Assembly (NCBI GenBank): GCA_022768185.1
Contig: JALEMS010000022.1
Coordinates: 1-47,675, forward strand
Direction of reading: 5' to 3'
Source of the DNA: Clostridiales bacterium
GTDB taxonomy: Bacteria; Bacillota; Clostridia; Oscillospirales; Oscillospiraceae
DNA length: 47,675 bases
Made by a program: the position numbers and the translations under genes. Position 1 is the first letter of the stretch; each line of letters starts with the position of its first letter. The notes below the pieces were generated by a model. The model did not search any database, was not told the origin of the DNA, and saw nothing but the letters and a program-made list of their open reading frames with translations. This document shows positions 42,428 through 47,675 of the stretch, one piece after another.

Positions 42428-42475
42428 CGGCCCCTGCAGCGGAGCGGGAAAACGCACCGCTGCAGGGGCCGCTTT
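42428..42475. terminator. Terminator between antiporter and serine dehydratase
   Basis: CGGCCCCTGCAGCGG (42428-42442) pairs perfectly with CCGCTGCAGGGGCCG (42457-42471), followed by CTTTTC. Convergent genes on both sides. Confidence 0.85.
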
Positions 42476-42504
42476 TCTCTGCGCAGGCAGAGAGCGGAGG
42501 CCGC

Positions 42505-43386
42505 TCAACGGAGCGGCTGTGTAATCTGCCGGGTCAGCTTCTGTGCCGACGGCGTGCCCGCCAGGCCGCCCAGCCCCGTCTCGCGCAGACTGGCCGGCAT
42601 CGCGTCGCCTACCTCACCCATCGCGTCGATGACCTCGTCGGCCGGAATGCGGCTGACCAGCCCCGCGACGGCCATATTCGCCGCGCTGACGGCGTTCACC
42701 GCGCCGACGACGTTGCGCTTGACGCACGGGATCTCCACCAGCCCGGCCACCGGGTCGCACACCAGGCCGAGCAGATTGCCCAGCGCCATGGCAAAGGCAT
42801 GGGCGCACTGCTGCGCCGTTCCGCCGAGGATATGCGTCAGCGCTGCGGCGGCCATGGCGCTGGCCGTGCCGATCTCGGCCTGACAGCCGCCCTCGGCCCC
42901 GGCCACGTTGGCGCGTGCCGCCGTCACCTGACCGAAGCCCGCCGCGATATACAGCGCCTGCAGAATCGTCTCCTCGGCCGGCGCGTCCGTCTGCTCCGTC
43001 AGCGGCAGCAGTACCGCCGGAAGCACGCCGCAGCTGCCCGCTGTCGGCGCAGCAACGATGCGCTTCATGCAGGCGTTGCACTCTGCGATCTTGAGCGCCT
43101 CCTCTGTCACGCGGAGAAAATATGCGCCGCCCAGCAGCCGGCCCGCCTCCGCCGCGCGGCGCAGCCGGTCGGCGTCGCCGCCGGTCAGGCCGCTGTTGGA
43201 GCGGTCAGACGCGCAGTACTGGCGGCTCGACTGCCGCATGGCCTCCCAGAGCGCCGCGATCTGCCGTTGCGACGCCTCGGGGGTATAGCCGTTTTCCCGG
43301 CAGTCATCCTCGCAGATCACTGCATAAAGCGGTCTGCCGGTCGCTTCCGCCGCCTCCAGCATGGACGCAATGCTTGTAAAGCTCAT
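42505..43386 (-). CDS. sdaAA: L-serine dehydratase, alpha subunit
   Basis: 293 residues. This oxygen-sensitive [4Fe-4S] enzyme turns serine into pyruvate and ammonia through 2-aminoacrylate. Family marks: S-N-S-G-L-T-G-G-D, A-C-M-K-R-I-V-A-A-P-T-A-G-S-C-G-V-L-P, E-G-G-C-Q-A-E-I-G and V-C-D-P-V-A-G-L-V-E-I-P-C, with Cys residues for the cluster. The ATG overlaps the beta-subunit stop (ATGA). It ends near a shared terminator. Confidence 0.96.
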   Translation of the reverse strand: MSFTSIASMLEAAEATGRPLYAVICEDDCRENGYTPEASQRQIAALWEAMRQSSRQYCASDRSNSGLTGGDADRLRRAAEAGRLLGGAYFLRVTEEALKIAECNACMKRIVAAPTAGSCGVLPAVLLPLTEQTDAPAEETILQALYIAAGFGQVTAARANVAGAEGGCQAEIGTASAMAAAALTHILGGTAQQCAHAFAMALGNLLGLVCDPVAGLVEIPCVKRNVVGAVNAVSAANMAVAGLVSRIPADEVIDAMGEVGDAMPASLRETGLGGLAGTPSAQKLTRQITQPLR

Positions 43387-44051
43387 ACCGTCTCCTCCTG
43401 ATTGAACACCGTCACCTTTCGGATGCCCTCGGTCTGCAGCAGCTGCTGCGCGATCCCGGGCGGGATGGGCTGATCGCACTCGAGCACCATGACCGCATAA
43501 CCGCCCTGCCCGCTGCGGTACAGCTGCATGGTGGCAATGTTGACACGCGCCCGCCGCAGCGCCTCGGCCACAGCCGCCACGTGTCCCGGCGCATCCTGAT
43601 TGTGAACGATGAGGGTGTTGCGCTCACCGGAAAAATTGGTTTCGATGCCGTCGATGTGGCTGACGCGGATGCGCCCGCCGCCGATGCTCTCGGCCACGAC
43701 GTCCAGCGTGCGGCCGGTCTTCCCGGTCAGCTGCAGGCGCGCGGTGTTCGGGTGCGCGCCGCGCAGCGATACGCTGCGGAAGGAAAAGGTCAGCCCCTGC
43801 CGCCCTGCCACGGAAAAGCTCTCCGGAATGCGCAGATCGTCCGGCTGCATACCGAGCAGTCCGGCGATCAGCGCATAGTCCGTGCCGTGCCCGTGTCCGG
43901 TCAGGGCAAAGCTGCCGTGCAGGGAAACGTCGGCATGCACCGGCTCCTCCCCGAGCAGCTTGCGCGCCGTCAGTCCGATGCGCACCGCGCCGGCCGTATG
44001 GCTGCTGGACGGGCCGACCATCACTGGCCCGAGAATATCGAACAATCGCAT
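43383..44051 (-). CDS. sdaAB: L-serine dehydratase, beta subunit
   Basis: 222 residues. The N-terminal part has L-G-P-V-M-V-G-P-S-S-S-H-T-A-G-A, the hallmark of this subunit. The C-terminal ~80 residues form an ACT domain (N-T-L-I-V-H-N-Q-D-A-P-G-H-V), a likely serine-sensing site. The start at 44051 follows a G-rich ribosome-binding site. A promoter lies at 44087-44115, and ridA starts in the opposite direction on the other side. Confidence 0.96.
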   Translation of the reverse strand: MRLFDILGPVMVGPSSSHTAGAVRIGLTARKLLGEEPVHADVSLHGSFALTGHGHGTDYALIAGLLGMQPDDLRIPESFSVAGRQGLTFSFRSVSLRGAHPNTARLQLTGKTGRTLDVVAESIGGGRIRVSHIDGIETNFSGERNTLIVHNQDAPGHVAAVAEALRRARVNIATMQLYRSGQGGYAVMVLECDQPIPPGIAQQLLQTEGIRKVTVFNQEETV

Positions 44052-44086
44052 AAAACATCCCCCGGTATATTTCGAGTCTTCTGCAT

Positions 44087-44115
44087 AGTTTACCACGGAA
44101 CGCGGCGGTATTCAA
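44087..44115 (-). promoter_or_regulatory. Promoter of sdaAB-sdaAA
   Basis: Minus strand TTGAAT (44110-44115), 17-bp spacer, TAAACT (44087-44092), about 36 bp before the start. Confidence 0.7.
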
Positions 44116-44133
44116 CGTCCGTCCGCGCCGCGC

Positions 44134-44176
44134 TTGAAAAATACCGGCGTATGCGCTATCCTGAGCGCATACGCCG
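44134..44176 (+). promoter_or_regulatory. ridA promoter overlapped by a perfect palindrome (probable operator)
   Basis: TTGAAA (44134-44139), 17-bp spacer, TATCCT (44157-44162). A perfect 13-bp inverted repeat, CGGCGTATGCGCT (44145-44157) and AGCGCATACGCCG (44164-44176), spans the spacer, the -10 box and the transcription start. There is no T-run, so an operator is likelier than a terminator. Confidence 0.6.
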
Positions 44177-44222
44177 CTGACTGCATATCGCGGCGATTTG
44201 ATGAAAACAGGAGGACAACGCC

Positions 44223-44597
44223 ATGAAAACCATCCACACCGAACAGGCTCCGGCCGCCATCGGCCCGTACTCGCAGGCGATCGTCACCGGCAGTCTGGTC
44301 TTCACCTCCGGCCAGATCCCGATCGACCCGGCAACCGGCCGCATCGAGACCGCGTCCGTCGAAGCGCAGGTCCGGCAGGCGATTGAAAACCTGTCCGCGA
44401 TCCTGCAGGCCGCCGGCAGCGACCTGACGCACGTGGTGAAAACCACGTGCTATCTGAAGCATATCTCAGACTTCGCCGCGTTCAACGCCGTGTACGAGAC
44501 GTACTTTCCCGGCAAGCCGGCGCGCAGCTGCGTCGAGGTCGCCGCGCTGCCGAAGGGCGCGCTGGTAGAGATCGAGGCTGTCGCGGAGCTGTGCTGA
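44223..44597 (+). CDS. ridA: RidA family enamine/imine deaminase
   Basis: 124 residues. RidA hydrolyses reactive 2-aminoacrylate and related imines to keto acids and ammonia. It matches well: A-I-G-P-Y-S-Q-A-I, F-T-S-G-Q-I-P-I-D-P, V-V-K-T-T-C-Y-L and the catalytic Arg in K-P-A-R-S-C-V-E-V-A-A-L-P-K-G-A. CAGGAGG precedes the ATG. Its neighbour across the divergent promoter, serine dehydratase, releases just this imine, so the pair makes biochemical sense. Confidence 0.96.
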   Translation: MKTIHTEQAPAAIGPYSQAIVTGSLVFTSGQIPIDPATGRIETASVEAQVRQAIENLSAILQAAGSDLTHVVKTTCYLKHISDFAAFNAVYETYFPGKPARSCVEVAALPKGALVEIEAVAELC

Positions 44598-44674
44598 AGC
44601 AGCCGGCCGCCGCAGCCGCCGCGCCTGCGCTCCCCTGACAAGAGAGGCTTTGGGGAGAACCCCGCAAATACGAT

Positions 44675-44704
44675 ACAGCGGCAGGGCATACGCCCTGCCG
44701 CTGT
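44675..44704. terminator. Terminator between ridA and the SLH protein
   Basis: ACAGCGGCAGGGC (44675-44687) and GCCCTGCCGCTGT (44692-44704), 13-bp perfect stem with 4-nt loop, between convergent genes. The U-runs are weak. Confidence 0.7.
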
Positions 44705-44713
44705 GCTTCGCGT

Positions 44714-45982
44714 TCACCAGTCCGTCACAAAGCCCTGTGCATACAGCTCCGCGTCGCTCAGGCCCATCGGCGCAGCGGGCGTGCCGTCCAGCCGGTATAC
44801 GGCGTATACCGTATAGGCCGCGTCCACCGTCGGCGCAGTGTACCGGTATGCCTCCGTGATGAGATACCGGTTCGTCAGCGCGCTGAAACAGCCCTCCACG
44901 GTAAACAGCGTGCTGCCGTCCGCCAGAGAATAGAACGTCGTCTCCCCCGCCCGGCTGGCATAGGCGATATCCGCGCCGCGCATGGTACACAGTCCCACGC
45001 CGCCGGCGTCTGCCGGCAGGGTCAGCACCGTTCTGCCGTCCCGCTCCAGCCGCTGTGCGTCCTCCGTTTTCTGCAGCCATGCCTCGCCGCCGAGATAATA
45101 CCGCCCGGTGTCGGGCAGCGCGGCATAAAACGCCTCCCGGCTTTGCTGGCACAGGTCGGCGGAAGCGCCGCTGCCGAGGTCGGTGTAAAGCGCGCGCACG
45201 ATCTTCCCGTCCCGCACAGTCACGACCAGCGAGGCAAACAGCCCCTGCTGATACGTGATCTCATACGCTCCGCCATCCAGCGCGCGGTATTTCCCATGGA
45301 GGTGCGCCAGGTCGGACAGGGTCAGCATGCCGTCCGTGTCCCGGACGCTGATGCCGTAATTGAAGCCGTTTTTCTCCAGAAAGCGCACCAGCACCGCCGC
45401 GGCCTGCTCCCGCGTAAGCGCCGCCTTCGGCAGAAACGCCCCGGCGTCCGTTCCGACCATCAGCCCGGCGGACTGCATCTGCGCCACCGCGCCGGCCGCC
45501 TGCCCGGAGACCTCCGCCGCGTCCGTAAACGCCGCGCGCGGCTCCGGCAGCCACGTAAAGTCCAGCACATCCCCGGCGCGCGCGATCCACACAGCCGCCT
45601 GCTCGCGCGTGAGCGTCTCCTCGGGCGCAAAGCATCCGCCGGGCTCCAGCACGCCCAGCTGTGCCAGCGCGTAGACCGATTCCCGGTCGGTGTCCGGAAA
45701 CGGCTCGTCATAGCCGACGTCCGGGCGCAGATCGTTTTTTGCCCCGCGCATGGCGTTCCACAGCATGTCGCAGAACTCCGCGCGCGTGACCGGCGCGGTG
45801 AAGTCCCCGCCCCGGCAGAACCAGTTGAGGATACAGTCCTCATTTGCCATGTGATAGCTGTCGACCGCCCAGTCGGACAGCCGCGCGCCGCCGTCCTCAT
45901 ACGCCGCGACCGGCACGGCGCCCAGCCCCGCCGCCGACACGGTCAGCACGGCTGCCAGCAGCACGGAAAGCATTCGCTTCAT
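44714..45982 (-). CDS. Secreted SLH-domain protein of unknown function
   Basis: 422 residues. A signal peptide (M-K-R start, hydrophobic to about residue 27) leads to about three SLH repeats (30-205), seen by T-R-A-E-F-C-D-M-L-W, T-R-E-Q-A-A-V-W and T-R-E-Q-A-A-A-V-L-V. These bind the protein to wall polymer. The remaining ~210 residues (Y-R-A-L-D-G-G-A-Y-E-I-T-Y onward) are beta-rich and unrecognised, with Y-Y-L-G-G-E-A-W and several Tyr-rich strands. ATG at 45982 behind a run of eight G. It has its own promoter at 46021-46049. Confidence 0.8.
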   Translation of the reverse strand: MKRMLSVLLAAVLTVSAAGLGAVPVAAYEDGGARLSDWAVDSYHMANEDCILNWFCRGGDFTAPVTRAEFCDMLWNAMRGAKNDLRPDVGYDEPFPDTDRESVYALAQLGVLEPGGCFAPEETLTREQAAVWIARAGDVLDFTWLPEPRAAFTDAAEVSGQAAGAVAQMQSAGLMVGTDAGAFLPKAALTREQAAAVLVRFLEKNGFNYGISVRDTDGMLTLSDLAHLHGKYRALDGGAYEITYQQGLFASLVVTVRDGKIVRALYTDLGSGASADLCQQSREAFYAALPDTGRYYLGGEAWLQKTEDAQRLERDGRTVLTLPADAGGVGLCTMRGADIAYASRAGETTFYSLADGSTLFTVEGCFSALTNRYLITEAYRYTAPTVDAAYTVYAVYRLDGTPAAPMGLSDAELYAQGFVTDW

Positions 45983-46020
45983 CGCATCGTCCCCCCCCCA
46001 GTCCATTCCATTCTGCCCTT

Positions 46021-46049
46021 ACCATAGCACGGCACAGCGCCGAATGCAA
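46021..46049 (-). promoter_or_regulatory. Promoter of the SLH protein
   Basis: Minus strand TTGCAT (46044-46049), 17-bp spacer, TATGGT (46021-46026), about 40 bp before the start. Confidence 0.5.
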
Positions 46050-46119
46050 CCGTCTCCCGCGCGGCGTACACGCCGCCGCTGACAGCCGGGCTGCCCGCCG
46101 CACGGTACAGGAGGGTCGA

Positions 46120-46238
46120 CGGCGCCCGGGCGGAAGCGCCGCCCGGGCCAGCAGTGATCCCGTTTTCCACCGCCCACGCCGCGGCCGCGGCATGGCAGGC
46201 ATCGGCAGGCACGTCCTCAAAGCCGCTCGTGCGCTCAT
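46120..46238 (-). pseudogene. Remnant of an SLH repeat
   Basis: From an ATG overlapping the ATPase stop (ATGA), the frame reads as half of an SLH repeat: G-F-E-D-V-P-A-D-A-C-H-A-A-A-A-A-W-A-V-E-N-G-I-T-A-G. It then turns into low-information sequence without the usual T-R-x-Q half. The frame stays open to 45979, where its stop overlaps the next ATG, but that stretch contains the SLH-gene promoter. Probably a decayed copy; a coupled small protein is less likely. Confidence 0.5.
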
Positions 46239-46957
46239 GCATCCTCCTCCGACAGCAGCAGGCGCAGCATCCGCTCCGGCTGCTCGAGAAACTGCCGGGT
46301 GATGAAATAGTGCTCCGTCTCCCGGTAGGCGACCGTCCGGATACCGTCCTCGCCGAACTGCCAGATCTCCGCCTGCGGATACGCCATGAGGATCGGCGAA
46401 TGGGTCGCAATGACCAGCTGGGAATCCTGCTTCACCAGCCGGTCGATCAAAACCAGCAAGGACATCAGCCGCTGCGGAGACAGCGCCGCCTCCGGCTCGT
46501 CCAGCAGATACAGCCCATTTCCCGCAAAGCGATGCTCCACCAGGGCAAGAAACGCCTCGCCATGCGACTGCGCATGAAGGGACACGCCGCCATAGCGCGC
46601 CAGCGTGCTGGTGTCGTCCAGGAAGCTGGCGGTGTTGTAAAAGCTTTCCGCCCGCAGAAAAAAGCCGTCCTTCGGCGTGCGGCGCTTCACGATCGTCAGG
46701 TGCTCGCTCAGCGCGGAATGCGTATCCCGCGTGGAAAAGAAAAAGTCCCGCGAGCCGCCCTCAGGGTTGAAGCCGCAGGCCACGGCGATCGCCTCCAGCA
46801 GCGTGGACTTCCCCGTCCCGTTCTCGCCGACAAAAAACGTGACCGGCGCGGAGAAATCCAGCCGTCCCCGGCCGAGGCAGCCAAGCGCCGGAATGCTGTA
46901 GGGATAGCGCCGCCGATCCCCCGTGCCGTCATAGCGGATCCCAGCCAGATAGTCCAT
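46235..46957 (-). CDS. AAA/ABC-type ATPase of the RecF/SMC-head-like kind
   Basis: 240 residues. Walker A is V-G-E-N-G-T-G-K-S-T (about 43-52) and Walker B is L-Y-L-L-D-E-P-E-A-A-L-S, followed by the switch I-A-T-H-S-P-I-L-M. There are no membrane segments or permease gene beside it, and the short D-E-P-E-A-A-L-S form is typical of stand-alone AAA_23/OLD-type ATPases in Firmicutes. Their roles are mostly unknown. GGAGGG lies before the ATG. Confidence 0.8.
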   Translation of the reverse strand: MDYLAGIRYDGTGDRRRYPYSIPALGCLGRGRLDFSAPVTFFVGENGTGKSTLLEAIAVACGFNPEGGSRDFFFSTRDTHSALSEHLTIVKRRTPKDGFFLRAESFYNTASFLDDTSTLARYGGVSLHAQSHGEAFLALVEHRFAGNGLYLLDEPEAALSPQRLMSLLVLIDRLVKQDSQLVIATHSPILMAYPQAEIWQFGEDGIRTVAYRETEHYFITRQFLEQPERMLRLLLSEEDA

Positions 46958-47011
46958 GTCTCACCCTCCAGAGCCTTCTCCGGGCGGCCATCGGAATTGC
47001 CCCCGGTATTC

Positions 47012-47046
47012 AAAAGCTTCCCCACGCCGCGCGCGGGGAAGCTTTT
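47012..47046 (-). terminator. Terminator after lysS
   Basis: AAAAGCTTCCCC (47012-47023) and GGGGAAGCTTTT (47035-47046), 12-bp perfect stem, 11-nt loop, 17 bp after the lysS stop. Confidence 0.88.
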
Positions 47047-47063
47047 CGTTGCGATATCGTGTC

Positions 47064-47675
<612 letters not shown>

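Overview
The window is a GC-rich chromosomal segment of a Gram-positive, spore-former-related Clostridia. The likely affiliation is the Oscillospiraceae/Ruminococcaceae side of the Firmicutes. The evidence is spoIIGA-sigE, a SpoVB-type flippase, SLH-domain cell-wall proteins, Shine-Dalgarno sites of the AGGAGG type, and the classic Firmicutes blocks dprA-topA-trmFO and plsX-rnc-smc-ftsY. Most of it is core chromosome. I see no prophage, insertion sequence or CRISPR array.

Layout. 1-4340: two tandem strong promoters pointing out of the left edge (rRNA-operon-like), a DHA2 MFS exporter, a doubtful small ORF, a secreted SLH-anchored nuclease and tRNA-Arg(CCG). 4400-10310: recG, a SpoVB/MATE-type flippase, an iron-type alcohol dehydrogenase and a CDF cation exporter, all on the plus strand. 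10323-13566 (minus): an operon of a PHP phosphoesterase fused to a DhaL kinase domain, a small 2[4Fe-4S] ferredoxin and two TPR proteins. 13713-15287: spoIIGA followed by sigE, whose reading frame carries an in-frame amber codon just before region 4.2. 15387-35158 (minus): rpsU on its own perfect promoter, then a nearly gapless 15-gene run in transcription order: TrmH-type methylase, dprA, topA, trmFO, plsX, rnc, an Elp3-like radical SAM gene, smc, ftsY, rdgB, yhbY, a nadD-yqeK fusion, lytR/LCP, rsfS, leuS.

35432-47675: a type 1 idi gene sits convergent to a tight four-gene operon (minus): an N-formylglutamate-amidohydrolase-like enzyme, a C-terminally membrane-anchored protein with a possible double-psi-barrel domain, and two RimK-like ATP-grasp ligases. 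This operon has its own consensus promoter and is my best candidate for an undescribed pathway. Then follow a CPA2 antiporter with TrkA-C domains, serine dehydratase sdaAB-sdaAA divergent from ridA (the enzyme that destroys the 2-aminoacrylate leaving serine dehydratase), an SLH-domain protein, an AAA ATPase, and the 3' end of lysS, which carries an appended tRNA-binding domain.

The genes cover DNA repair and segregation, translation, NAD and phospholipid synthesis, cell-envelope assembly and early mother-cell sporulation control. The points most worth checking are the sigE amber codon, the ATP-grasp operon and the PHP-DhaL fusion. All calls come from reading the sequence and from family knowledge; no database search was run.
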